A stretch of 64,000 nucleotides of DNA from Turbatrix aceti (Eukaryota; Nematoda; Chromadorea; Rhabditida; Panagrolaimidae): positions 9,489,725 through 9,553,724 of the forward strand of contig OZ017769.1 of the NCBI GenBank assembly GCA_963969345.1. Direction: 5' to 3'. The notes beneath the pieces were generated by a model. The model was not told the DNA's origin. It made no database searches and worked only from the letters and a program-made list of their open reading frames with translations. Shown here one piece after another: positions 12,229 through 22,774 of the stretch. The first letter of the stretch is position 1. Each line of letters starts with the position of its first letter. A program made the position numbers and the translations under genes.

Positions 12229-12607
12229 ATTGACTGAATGAGTTATGGCTGATTGCGGTTGGAAAGCGCACAAAAAAGCTTAGAGAGGTTATTCGAGCGA
12301 CTCGTTTCGCGTCGCTTTCGCATGTCCTTCGTTTTTTTTGGCAGCAAAGAAGGGTAAACGTGTGTGTTCGCTTATGTTTGTTTACAAACATTTCTAAATA
12401 CAATACTACACAAAATCCTGACATTTGACTTGTATATAATAAAGAAGATTTTAATAGAAAAGATTTTACCTTGATCAAAAAAAACTGTTTATCAATGAAT
12501 TCACTCATAACTCCGTTACTCATTAAAAATCCGTAAAAAAACGAAAAAAAATTAAAAAAAAAGTCGGATTTAAAGTTGTAGCTTTAAAAAAAACTGTTGT
12601 TGTTTAA
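12229..12607. other. Intergenic, no gene seen
   Basis: 3' flank of the broken secreted-protein gene. It has TATAATAAAG-type polyadenylation-like signals and ends in poly-A/T runs next to the TTAA site of the foldback element. Confidence 0.5.
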
Positions 12608-15313
12608 CAGACACTCTGCGAGCCGATTTAGGATCGAGGACACATCATTTTGACACTTTCAAATGTTTGGAGTCAGAGTTGTAGGCCTTCGGGGGAAAAG
12701 TCCAAAGCCGCGATATTTTATTTTATAAAATTCGGATTCACGAGATTCGGCTTCAGAAGTGTTTTTCATAAAAAATAGTGCCCCGTGCTACGTTGGTTAT
12801 GAAAAATTCTGAGAAAATTAATATAGGGGTTTCTGAGGACGGCGGATCCAATGACATACTCAGAATTTTTTTTGAGTTACGGTAATTATCGATTTTTTGA
12901 TATCATACGTTTTTAAACCGCCACCATATTCGGATCTCAAACTTAAGCGGTAATTCGATAAGCCTATCTTCTTCCCCGTTGTTTTTTGTATCGGAAAAAG
13001 TAAAACGCAAAAAAAAATCGCGTGCCCAAGGTTGTCATAAATTTTAATTTATGCTCCAGACTCGACACCGAAGCCCTGCTCGCAACGTGCACGCATGATT
13101 TTGCGCTGCTATTGACCTTTATTTTTTAGACGCATGCCTAACTTATTATAAAAATTGTTTTTGGAACCATTCAATAGATGTGCCAAGGCGGGAAGGTGTA
13201 CAGTAGTCTTTTTTCCAAGCTTTACCTGTAAAATGCCTGAGGCTATTAGCCATGAACATTTTGACAAAAATGACCTATTCTATCTTTTAGAGAATTCAAT
13301 TCTGTATCGAGTATAAAATTTTCAGATTTTTACCTTTATTTTTGGGATCGGTACATTAATTTAAAAAACATACACCAAGTTTAACCTTCATTTTTCTGCC
13401 GACGCTTCTCTTAAGAAATAAAAATCTCATAATTTGAAGTCAAATTTAGAACATGTTGGGCAAATTAAGCTACAGTATCCAAAAATAACGGCAAAAATCT
13501 GAAAATTTTATACACCATAGAAAATTGAATTCTCTAAAAGATAGAATAGGTCATTTTTGTCAAAATGTTCATGGCTAATAGCCTCAGGCATTTTACAGGT
13601 GAAGCTTGGAAAAAAGACTACTGTACACCTTCCCGCCTTGGCACACCTATTGAATGGTTCCAAAAACGGTTTTTATAATAAGTTAGGCAAGCGTCTAAAA
13701 AATAAAGGTCAATACGCGTGTGCAGCAGCGCAAAATCATGCGTGCACGTTGCGGGCAGGGCTTCGGTGTCGAGTCTGGAGCATAAATTTTAAAAAATTTA
13801 TGACAACCTTGGGCACGCGATTTTTTTTTGCGTTTTACTTTTTCCGATACAAAAAACAACGGGGAAGAAGATAGGCTTATCGAATTATCGCTTAAGTTTG
13901 AGATCCGAATATGATAGCGGTTTGAAAACGTATGATATCAAAAAATCGATAATTACCGTAACTGAAAAAAAATTCTGAGTATGTCTGTGGAGAACTTCCC
14001 TCCGTTCCACAGCGGAACGGGCCACGCGAGGGAAGCTTCACAGAGAAATCGAGAGTCAGTAGGAAGAATTTATTGTCAGTACGTACAGAAACGTAAGGGT
14101 AAGAGTAAGGAAGTAAGAGTTCTTTGAAAGGAAAGGAAAACAACGTATATATAGAGAAATTGCTGGAGTTATGTAGATTTCGCGTTGGTGTTGAACCGCG
14201 TTCGCGAAGAATTCGCGACACTGCCGGCCAGCCGAGTCGGGGGGGATCTGGCGTCTGGCTTCGCATCGCGACACTGGGGCCGGGCGATCGAGGACTTAAG
14301 TACGATGAGGGTTGCGGTACGGCTGGGAGAAATGAAGGGGTGCCATTGAGAATTGCTGTCTTCAATGGGCTTTCTGCGGGGTGAGATCGTCGGGGTTCGG
14401 AAGCTGCTGTCCTGCCCGAGTGCTTCTCAAAAAAACGAACGCCGTCTTGGGCCTCTGCTGGACCTGGTAGCGCTTCGCTGTCTGCCGTTGTAGGCGAAGT
14501 TTGGCCATGGTAACTCTGTGTGCGAGTCGTCGTGGGCCTCGGGATTGCGCGTTGACTCGGTGACGGGTCTTATTCTGTTGAAAGAACCGTCCCGGAAAAA
14601 AAGAACTCACAATTTTGCGCTGATTCGTAAGTTGTTGTCGCCGTATGATGTTGTCCGCAATAAAATCCTCGAAGTAGTTTGACGTCGGAAGAATCGTCGT
14701 CGTCGGTTTTGTAGACGCAGTTGTTCGGCAGCGGTTGCTATCGGTGTGCAGTGGTAGTACCTGGATTCGTAGAAGAACCGGCGTTACACCAAATTCTATC
14801 ACCGCCGATGCACCAAATGTGGAGAACTTCCCTCCGTTCCACAGCGGAACGGGCCACGCGAGGGAAGCTTCACAGAGAAATCGAGAGTCAGTAGGAAGAA
14901 TTTATTGTCAGTACGTACAGAAACGTAAGGGTAAGAGTAAGGAAGTAAGAGTTTTTTGAAAGGAAAGGAAAACAACGTATATATAGAGAAATTGCTGGAG
15001 TTATGTAGATTTCGCGTTGGTGTTGAACCGCGTTCGCGAAGAATTCGCGACAATGTCATTGGATCCGCCGTCCTCAGAAACCCCTATATTAGTTTTTTCA
15101 GAATTGTTCATGACCAACGTAGCACAGGGCACTATTTTTTATGAAAAACACTTCTGAAGCCGAATCTCGTGAATCCGAATTTTATAAAATAAAATATCGC
15201 GGCTTTGGACCTTTCCCCCGAAGGCCTACAATTCTGACTCAAAACATTTGAAAGTGTCAAAATGATGTGTCCTTCTCCCCACCTTGGTCCTAAATCGGCT
15301 CGCAGAGTGTCTG
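12608..15313. mobile_element. Foldback DNA element flanked by TTAA, interrupted by an LTR element
   Basis: Termini read TTAA-CAGACACTCTGCGAGCC and ...GGCTCGCAGAGTGTCTG-TTAA, with TTAA at 12,604-12,607 and 15,314-15,317. The two halves are inverted copies of about 740 bp: the left arm runs inwards to about 13,330, and the right arm runs from about 13,495 to 15,313 once the 13,986-15,052 insertion and its duplicated ATGTC are removed. A spacer of about 150 bp separates them. TTAA target sites are characteristic of piggyBac and Kolobok transposons. No transposase is present, so this would be a non-autonomous member. A related, diverged element lies at 62,451-63,330. Confidence 0.85.
13986..15052 (-). 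mobile_element. Miniature LTR retrotransposon (TRIM-like), nested insertion
   Basis: Two direct 235-bp LTRs, 13,986-14,220 and 14,818-15,052, each TGTGGAGAAC...TTCGCGACA. They differ at one position by eye (c at 14,122, t at 14,954). The target duplication ATGTC lies at 13,981-13,985 and 15,053-15,057. The opposite arm of the host foldback element preserves the empty site. Inside the right LTR, after 2 nt, GCCGATGCACCA (14,804-14,815) matches the 3' end of metazoan tRNA-Gly plus CCA, a primer-binding site that puts the element on the minus strand. The interior is only about 597 bp, with one open frame (14,362-14,802, minus, no ATG at its head) and no reverse transcriptase or protease. Near-identical LTRs imply recent mobilisation in trans. 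Confidence 0.88.
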
Positions 15314-15438
15314 TTAAATCCTATTTGCGATCGATTTTTCCGCAGAAACCCGTCAATATTGTCGGGTTTGGAAATTTTTCTGATAACCCAATCCGTACCC
15401 AAAAATTTTAGATAGTCCGAAACGAACAAAGGAATTTT

Positions 15439-15838
15439 GGGTCTACTATACTTCAGCCCCCCATCGATTGCAACAACGGTTGTAGCGCTACGACAGTCCC
15501 CCATTTGATGTGGGGGTCTGTTGTAGCGCTACAACAACCCCCCATATTTGAAAATTTGAATGAAAATAATTTGTATGGGGGGCTGTATTCTAAAATATCC
15601 CGTGGGCTTATTTTTCAACGTGATGGGGGCTCAAAGTATAGTAGCGCCACGGCCGTATGGAACGACCCCCCATTTTCTCCTTAAACACGATTTCCGTATG
15701 AAAAAGCCCCCCACAGATGGGGGGCTCTATCATACGGATTTCCGAACTCATGTCGTCATTGATTTAAGGTGAAATGGGGGGCCAAAGTCCGAGCATGGGG
15801 GGTCAAAAGTCAGTGGGGGGCTGAAGTATAGTAGACCC
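15439..15838. mobile_element. 400-bp MITE with 25-bp TIRs, 8-bp duplication and repeated C6/G6 tracts
   Basis: Perfect terminal inverted repeats of about 25 bp begin GGGTCTACTATACTTCAGCC. The target duplication GGAATTTT lies at 15,431-15,438 and 15,839-15,846. An 8-bp duplication points to hAT-type (or P-type) transposition. The body is a chain of CCCCCCAT / ATGGGGGG blocks and nested dyads such as GTTGTAGCGCTAC, so the single strand could form several hairpins. No coding capacity is seen. Confidence 0.85.
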
Positions 15839-15978
15839 GGAATTTTTGTGTCGGGTTGTGTAATCCGCCAATTTAAAAGTTTACAGATGCTTCTTTGTCG
15901 ATCTCCTTTTTGAGCTTTCAATGCACTTTTTCCCGACCCCAATCCTCATCACAAAAACATTCATACCGTTCAAGCACT

Positions 15979-16446
15979 TTATAACTTCGGACAATCAGGA
16001 TCAAAAACAACAGAACTTATACGCTCTCCAACATATCTGTAGTCCAACTTGCTGTGTGAGCAAGGACTTTTAATGATCATGAACGCTTTGTCCGTTTTCC
16101 ATTTTAAAATACCAAAGTTATAGTCAAAGCTGTAGTCAATACGTCCCTTCGAGAAAGACTTTCGGTATATTTTGGATCTGTGGAGCTCCTTCCAGTCATC
16201 GCCGTAGTAGTGGATCACAACGGCATCAGTGTTTAGAAAACTACAGCCGCATTCCACATCAAGTTTGATAGTGGTTGTGGTATCCCTTACAAATTGGTAG
16301 CAGGTTTCACATCCGCCAACTGAAAAACAAGCGTGAATCGGAAGCGCCTAAAAACGAGAAAAAAGATTACTTGTGACATAGTCTCCGCTGATTAAGACGA
16401 ACAGAGCAGCCAAGCTGAGCACGATGAGAAGCTTCGCCGACGCCAT
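15979..16446 (-). CDS. Small secreted cysteine-containing protein (2 exons, 138 aa)
   Basis: Exon 1 (16,446-16,371) encodes a signal peptide, MASAKLLIVLSLAALFVLIS. A 51-nt intron runs from GTAATC to TTTTTCAG. Exon 2 is 16,319-15,979. The mature protein starts near GDYVTIGGCETCYQ and has cysteines in CETC, ECGCSF, SPCSHS and DPDCPKL. Several disulphides are therefore likely, and secretion into an extracellular space is inferred. The aligned block VVIHYYGDDWKEL...FMIIKSPC recalls the strand pattern and C-terminal cysteine of nematode transthyretin-like proteins; I rate that as suggestive only. Its broken paralog lies inverted 4 kb to the left. The 5' flanks share TACCCGAAATTTTCT and TTCC(A)GTGTTT blocks. 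Confidence 0.8.
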
Positions 16447-16545
16447 CGGAAAACACTGGAATGAACAAAAGTAAGAAAATTTCGGGTATTTATGGGAAAT
16501 AAAAAGTCGTAGGGTAATTTTTTGTTCCTATTGAAAGCGGGACAT

Positions 16546-16594
16546 AAATTTTCGTCGTGTAGCTCGTGCAACTTACACGACATGCAACACCTTG
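16546..16594. mobile_element. Solo end of the hAT-type MITE found complete at 34,235
   Basis: The 49-bp sequence AAATTTTCGTCGTGTAGCTC...CATGCAACACCTTG matches the right terminus of the MITE at 34,235-34,375 with one visible change (GTGCAACT for GTGTAACT). No opposite end was found nearby, so it is a truncated relic about 100 bp upstream of the secreted-protein gene. Confidence 0.75.
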
Positions 16595-16681
16595 TAAGAG
16601 ACTCGATACGAAAATACAATAAAATAAGTTAAAAGAGTGTGTACTTTGGGGATTGAAATTATAATATTTATAATACAGTAA

Positions 16682-16805
16682 TTGACCGTCAATGCAGTAA
16701 ATAATAAATCTATCTATATTACTCTAAAAAATATTTCTGGCATCCACGCACTCGTAAAATATTTGAGACTCACTCACATACAATCATTTTTCGACGGTAA
16801 TGCAC
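16682..16805 (-). repeat. Dispersed repeat, copy B
   Basis: Inverted relative to copy A at 9,893-10,007. It shares TTGACCGTCAATGCAG, AAAAATATTTCTGGCATCCA and CACTCGTAAAATATTTGAGA in reverse-complement order. Confidence 0.7.
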
Positions 16806-17157
16806 TGCTCTATTGGTGGCACACGTTTCGTGAATATGGTCTAGAAACATTAGAAAAAATGTTTGCAATTAGAAATACAAAAGATTTCTATTCTGCGTTC
16901 AGTCATTCCGTTTTATAGTCATCATCATTTGTGGGTAATAATTTTCTGGAAAAAATAAATCACGTATTGGTATAATTTTTTGCTAAGGCTTAGCATGGGA
17001 ATTTCCCATTTTTAAATAAACAATTAAAATTTTTTTAGCACATGCAGAAATGCATGTATACATAAGTATATTGTTCTCTGATTTCTCTGCCGTTCAGTTG
17101 CGCTCATGTAAGCTGCGCGCACGAACCACTTTTTCTGCGCGGTCCGCGTTCGCTCAT

Positions 17158-17322
17158 AAACTTACCTGGCTGGAAGGATCCCGTGATCAAGAAGACGGGA
17201 CCTTTAGTGTGAGGCTTGTCCATTGCACTTTTCGGCTCAGGCTGACCGCTATGGCTACCCCGAACTGGGGTACGCCAACAGTTAAATTTTTGGGTGCGGG
17301 AGATAGCGTTCGCGCTTCTCCC
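17158..17322 (+). ncRNA. U1 spliceosomal snRNA, copy 2
   Basis: I see no difference from copy 1 over the 165-nt RNA, from AAACTTACCTGG to the TTCG-capped 3' stem, with the Sm site at 17,284-17,293. The conserved 3' flank (GTATTTATGAAATCTTTGG, then TTACAACAATTGAATGG) is also shared. The 5' flank differs apart from a short GCTCATA just before the transcript. This copy is probably functional, because snRNA pseudogenes usually diverge or lose the 3' stem. Confidence 0.95.
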
Positions 17323-19229
17323 TTGGAATCTTATATTGTTCCTTTTGGTGCTGATTTGTATTTATGAAATCTTTGGATTACAACAATTGAATGGAATTGA
17401 CAAAAAAAATGTCAAGCTGAGCTGAACTGTTAAAATCTGAGCTAAATATTTGAACTAAACCGATTTTATCTGAGCTGATGTGAACTATAAAAATCTGATC
17501 TAGATTATCTGATTTGAACTGCTTTTGAGTTCATTTGAACTGATCTGAGTTGATTTGAATTTATACACCGCCTCTTCCAACGAAACAACCGAAGGAGAGT
17601 TGCAGAAATACCACATTCTAATAAAACAAATTTTTAAATCAAGAAAAAAAAATCAGTCAAATCAAAACCGCTATCAATTTTTCCAACAGGGTTAACGGCA
17701 GCGGAAATGTCGTGCATCTTTCACCGTTTGATCCTTCACGGTAGATCCGTAACTACGGGAAAATCGCGAACGCTATCTCCCGCACCCAAAAATTTAACGG
17801 TTGGCGTACTGTGTATAGCTATGTGTACGGGTCTAATTTATCCGTCAAATTCAAATTTTTTATAATTGACAAAGTTTGTTGTTCGCGTCGTCGAAGTGTT
17901 GTTACCGACAACAACAACTACGATAGCTACCGTAATCCCAAGTGTTACAAATCCGTGGACACTCTACTGGACGGGGACGGTGTCCAGGATTCCTGCCATG
18001 TCGACTGACTGACTTCAACGTAACACCGAAAAAATGAATTTAATCGTTCAGCCAGAAGTTCTCACGTGAAATTCGTTTTCGAAACGTGAACACCGATTTT
18101 TTTGAGCAGAAAAATTAAAAGCAGAAAACTGAATTGGGTATCGTAAGACTGATTCGACCGCGGTTTGATACAATGGCTAAAAAAATCTTGAACATAAAAT
18201 GTCAAATTCGGCGAAAGATGACAAAACGAAGTTAACTGTGGCACGAATTTTCACTGTTATTAAATTTAGGCGACTTGTTTGTTTGCAACATGAACAAAAA
18301 TTGATGAGCACAAAAATTGATATCAGAACACTAAATAAAGATTCATGTGGCATCTGTCACCCTTACTCCCACATCTGGAACGAACGCTCCGGGGACAGTT
18401 TCCTTAACTGCTGTCAAGTACAATGTCTATTTATTTGGATAACGACGTAAACCACCGTAAACAATCATAAACTGTGACTTCGGGATTACAGGACAAAAAT
18501 TGATCAAAATAAAGATTTAGGAACATGAAACAAGAAAATTGATTTTGTCGTGGATTCGAAGTGTATATCACTGTTATCGGACGCAAACATGGACTATCAG
18601 TTGGTAGACAATGTATTGGTAGCCAACAGACACCAAAACAAGCTTACCTAAAATGTTTCAGGCCTTCAAAGTACAAAAATTTCAGCCAAACCATCCTTTC
18701 CGACTTCTAACTGATGAGTATGTTTTAACATTAAAATGCCCCGTAATTCTTGTCATCAAAATTAACACTGTAGTTCCAAAATTTCTCTGCAAGCATGTCA
18801 AAAGCATAAAAAAGCTCGAATTTGGCTCTCAGCCTTCGACAGAGGCATTTACAATGGTGACACTGCCATAAAACGGTGACACTGCTATCCAAGCACATTA
18901 AAAAGTGCAGAAAGCAAAACTGCAGATTTATCAAACAAAAACTGTATTTAGCAAACGAAAAAACTCCCAAAATTTGATAACACCTAAAAATGATAACGTA
19001 AAAAACACAAGCGAAAAATCCCAAAGCGAACGCGCTTGCGCTTTTATCTCTCGCGGCGTACTCGTACAGTATCCTTTTTCGCGTTCGTTCTTCGGCCTTT
19101 GATCGGTTAGTTGCCCGCATTGCGGTTTGTTTTTTGATCATCCGCGCGTTGTTTTTGCATTTTCTTTTTTTTTGTGGATCGATTTTTTTTCAGTTTTTCT
19201 GTCAAGTACGTTGAGTGTAATCTGCTACT
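17323..19229. other. Intergenic: degenerate GA/CTGA repeats, U1 fragment, helicase 5' region
   Basis: At about 17,410-17,560 there are degenerate repeats of CTGAGCTGAACT / TTTGAACTGATCTGAG type. A U1 fragment follows at 17,765-17,809. The rest shows no convincing exon. Near the right end, GATTTTTTTTCAG at about 19,180-19,192, 37 nt before the helicase start codon, is a likely trans-splice acceptor. Confidence 0.5.
17765..17809 (-). pseudogene. Truncated U1 snRNA fragment
   Basis: On the minus strand this matches U1 from GTACGCCAAC through the Sm site to GGGAGATAGCGTTCGCG, with one change (CCAACCG for CCAACAG). It has no 5' half. It lies about 440 bp from the intact U1 copy 2, in opposite orientation. 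Confidence 0.85.
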
Positions 19230-22200
19230 ATGACGGATGACGGTGGATATCGTGGCGGCAGAGGCGGAGGTACGTCTTGATCATTTTTTGTTTTCAAATC
19301 GATTTTTGTTTCTATTTTAGGCGGATTCCGTGGAGGCCGTGGCACTAGTGACGACAATGGGGGCGGCGGCGGATATCGTGGAGGCCGTGGCGACGACGGT
19401 GACAATGGTGGCGGCGGACGTGGCGGTTACCGTGGTGGACGCGGAGGCGGCGAATACGATGGCGGACGCGGCGGCAGCCGTGGTGGCTACAACAACGATG
19501 GCCCCGGACGCGGCGGCGGTGGATTCCATGGAGGCCGTGGCTATGGCGACGACGATGACGGCGGAAACCGCGGAGGTTTTCGTGGCCGTGGTGGTTACGA
19601 CAACGATGGCGCCGGTCGCGGCGGCGGCGGATACCGTGGAGGCCGTGGCAACGACGACGACAGTGACGCCGGCGGTCGTGGCGGATATCGCGGAGGCCGG
19701 GGAAACTACGGCGGCGATGACGACGGCGGAAATCGTGGTGGATTCCGTGGAGGTTGGTTTTTCTCCGTGTTTTTGTTTTTTTAGGTATGATTTACAGGAC
19801 GCGGTGGCTTTTCCCACGACGACAATGGTGGCGGTCGAGGAGGCTATGGCGGTGGCGGACGCGGCGGCCGAGGTGGCTACGGCGACAACGAAGGCGGCGG
19901 ACGCGGAGGATACGATGGCGGTTCGCGTGGAGGTCGTGGTGGCTACGATAACGAAAGCGGCGGACGCGGAGGCCGAGGCGGATACGGTGACCGTGAAGGC
20001 GGCGGCCGGGGAGGCTACGATGGCGGTGGACGCGGAGGTCGTGGTGGCTTCGACAACGAAGGCGGCGGACGCGGAGGTCGAGGCGGATTCGGCGACCGTG
20101 ACGGCGGTGGACGCGGAGGCCGAGGCGGATATGGCGACAACGAAGATGGCGGTCGTGGCCGTGGAGGCTACGAAGGAGGCCGAGGCGGACGTGGTGGATT
20201 CAGCCATGACGACAACGAAGACGGCGGCGGCCGAGGTGGTCGAGGCGGCTACAGCCGTGGTGGCTTTGAAGGCGATCGTCCGGCCCGTGGCGACTTTGAT
20301 GCTGGCGGACGTGGTGGTGGCCGAGGATTCAGCCGCGGCGGCGACGATGGAGAATTCCGCGGTGGTCGTGGTGGCGGTCGCGGCGGTGGAGGCACAGACT
20401 TTGAAAGCGGTAAGTACTTTTTTTTTCTTTTTTGTGTTATTTCCTTGTTTTTTAGGCTTCCGACGCGGCGATGGCGACTTTGGACCCAAGGGACGTCGTG
20501 GTGATGACGAAGACTTTGGCGGACGCACCTTTACCCGCACCGAATTCCACCAGAATCGAGAAGGTGGCGGCTTAGAGGGTGAAGAAGAAGATGAATCCCG
20601 CGCTCCTCGTTTCTACACACCTGACGTTCGCCCGCTGGAGGAACTCTACCAGGAAGACATTGAAGCCTCAGAGAACTACGCCCATATCGATGACGACGAT
20701 GACGTTATCGTCGAAGGCGACGACGACAGAATTCAGATTGAGTAAGTGTTGATGAGTAAACTTGTTTGTATAAAACGATTTTTTTTCAGGAAATGGGAAG
20801 ACGCCGAGCTCCCGCCTGCGCTGATCAACAACGTCAAGCGTATGGGCTTCGTCCGTCCCCGCAAGATCCAAAAGAGCGTCATTCCGCTGATCCTGGACAA
20901 CTTTGACGTCAAGGGACACGCTGAAACTGGTAGTGGAAAGACTGCTGTGAGTTTTTATGCCATTTTTGAACGAACACTGTATGATTTTCATCTTTAGGCC
21001 TATCTTATTCCGATTATTTCGGAATGTGTCAACGACAAGGTCGAGGGCAAGTACGCTTCGGAGCCCTGCATGCCGTACGCCGTCATTGTTGCCACGACTC
21101 GCGAACTTGTCATGCAGATCTACGAGCAGGCCGCCAAGCTGGCCAACGACACTGGCGTTTCCGTTGCCAAAGCTTACGGCCAGTATTCGGTCGGTCGTAA
21201 CCGCGCGGAACTCGAAATGGGATGCGACATCCTTTGCGCGACTCCCGGCCGTCTGAAACACTTCATCACGGGCGGCATCGTTTTTTCTGAGCGCATTCGC
21301 TTCTTCGTTCTCGATGAAGCCGATTACCTGCTCGACGAAGGTTTCCTGTGCGACATTCGTGACATCATGCAGGTCGAAACGTTCCCCAACGTGAGTTTTA
21401 CTTTTTACTATGGTTTTTTTACTTTTTTTGTTTTTTTTGCAGAAGGACAAGCGGCAAACTCTGCTCTTCAGTGCCACTTTCCCGGAGGGCATTCAAGAGT
21501 TGTCCAAGGAAATGCTGCGTGAAGGACGCCTGGCTGTCGTCACGAACAAGAAGAACAACTCGAACAAGCGCATCACTCACAAGTTCCACGTCCTCGAGCG
21601 CCCCGAAAAGATTGACTTTATCAAGGATCTGCTCACGGCTGAAATTGCTGAAGGTATGTTTTTTTTATTTTTTTGTTATACCAACTGATTTTTCTGTTTT
21701 TCAGCTGCTGGAGATGCTACGAAGCTTCGCCGTACCCTGATCTTTGTTTCGACGCGCCGCATGGCCGATACCCTTGCAACGTTCCTCAACCAGAAGGACA
21801 TTCCTTCTTTCTCTCTGAGTGGTGCCGTCGGACAGCACTTGCGTGAGCGCGCCATCAACGGCTTCCGCCGCAAGGAAGTCACGGTTTTGGTCGCGACGGA
21901 TGTCTGTGCTCGCGGTATTGACATCAAGGACCTCGACCACGTGATCAACTTCGATCTTCCCGACACAGTCATCACCTACGTCCACCGTGTCGGCCGTACC
22001 GGACGCATTCGCCCTGGTAACGCGACTTCGATCGTCGACGTCTCCCGCGATCGCGAACTCCTCATCGAAATCGAAAATGTTTGTTTGTTGTTTTTTTTTC
22101 ATTCTTGAATATTTTGTGTTCTTTTCAGGATCTGAAAGCTTCTGGCAAGGATATCCCTGAGTCTCTTGCCGCGGCTCTCAGCGGAGATGGTGGCGACAAC

Positions 22201-22287
22201 GGAGGAGGCAGCGACGGTGCTCCTGCTGCCGGTGGAGTTATTGGCTCTGCAATCGTGACCGGAGCTGCAGAGGAAGACGACTGGTGA
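19230..22287 (+). CDS. RGG-repeat DEAD-box RNA helicase, Vasa/DDX3-like (9 exons, 887 aa)
   Basis: Exons read as 19230-19269, 19321-19752, 19798-20409, 20456-20741, 20790-20946, 20998-21390, 21443-21653, 21705-22078, 22129-22287; all joins are in frame. Roughly the first 380 residues are RGG/RGGY repeats with interspersed D/N, an RNA-binding low-complexity domain typical of Vasa, LAF-1 and DDX3. The helicase core shows the Q-motif (RPRKIQK), motif I AETGSGKT, Ia TTRELVMQ, Ib TPGRL, DEAD, SAT, ATDVCARGID and HRVGRTGR. The last four residues, EDDW, match the acidic-plus-tryptophan tail seen in Vasa proteins. Expected role: ATP-dependent RNA remodelling in germ granules or translation (family knowledge). 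Motif Ia has TTREL where PTREL is usual. An acceptor 37 nt upstream of the ATG suggests SL trans-splicing. Confidence 0.93.
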
Positions 22288-22774
22288 ATGTGTCTTCGAC
22301 CCGATTCTCTTCGCATGATCCTGTTCGTCAATTTTTTGATTTGATTTTAATTTTTGAGTTATTTTCTATCTCTTTTGTTCATTTGGATGTAAAGGCGGTA
22401 GCTAGTGCTTGAAGGATTGCCGGGAAACGGGGAGGGGCTTTTTTTATGATTGGATTGATTTTGAGGTTCGCGAAGTTGTATCCACGAAAAATGCTACGTG
22501 TCAGAAAATCTCGCCAGTTTCACTTTGTGCATCTGGAAATTTAGGTCTGTATCGGAAATTTATATTAGAAAAAAAACTGATTTTGATTTTTTCAATTGAT
22601 GGATTTATTTGTGCACATTAACTGACTGTGAACCCTGTTATTGGATTTTTTCAAGTTATTATGGCTCCAGTTCTTAAAAGTTACACCCAAAGGGTACACC
22701 TAGTTGCCAAAAACCACATAAATTGTATGTGCACGTGCGATTTCTTACACACGAAAATTTTTGACTTTCTGAAA
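22288..22774. other. Intergenic between helicase and chemoreceptor
   Basis: The helicase 3' UTR side is followed by AT-rich DNA. AAAATCTCGCCAGTTTCACT at about 22,505 resembles part of the 116-bp repeat near 27,250. An in-frame upstream ATG (22,628) exists, but the paralog's start supports 22,775. Confidence 0.45.

Larger units (their letters stand above)
16447..17157. other. Intergenic with repeat fragments
   Basis: No gene recognised. It holds a single end of the hAT-type MITE (16,546-16,594), dispersed repeat copy B (16,682-16,805) and the diverged 5' flank of U1 copy 2. Confidence 0.5.

Noticed and set aside
13892..14365. 157-codon minus-strand frame across the LTR of the TRIM element
   Set aside because: It lies mostly in LTR and foldback-arm sequence and shows no gag, protease or polymerase motif.
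19317..20540. 407-codon open frame on the minus strand opposite the helicase
   Set aside because: It is the antisense of the RGG codons, giving low-complexity A/T/V/S. It crosses helicase introns without splice logic.
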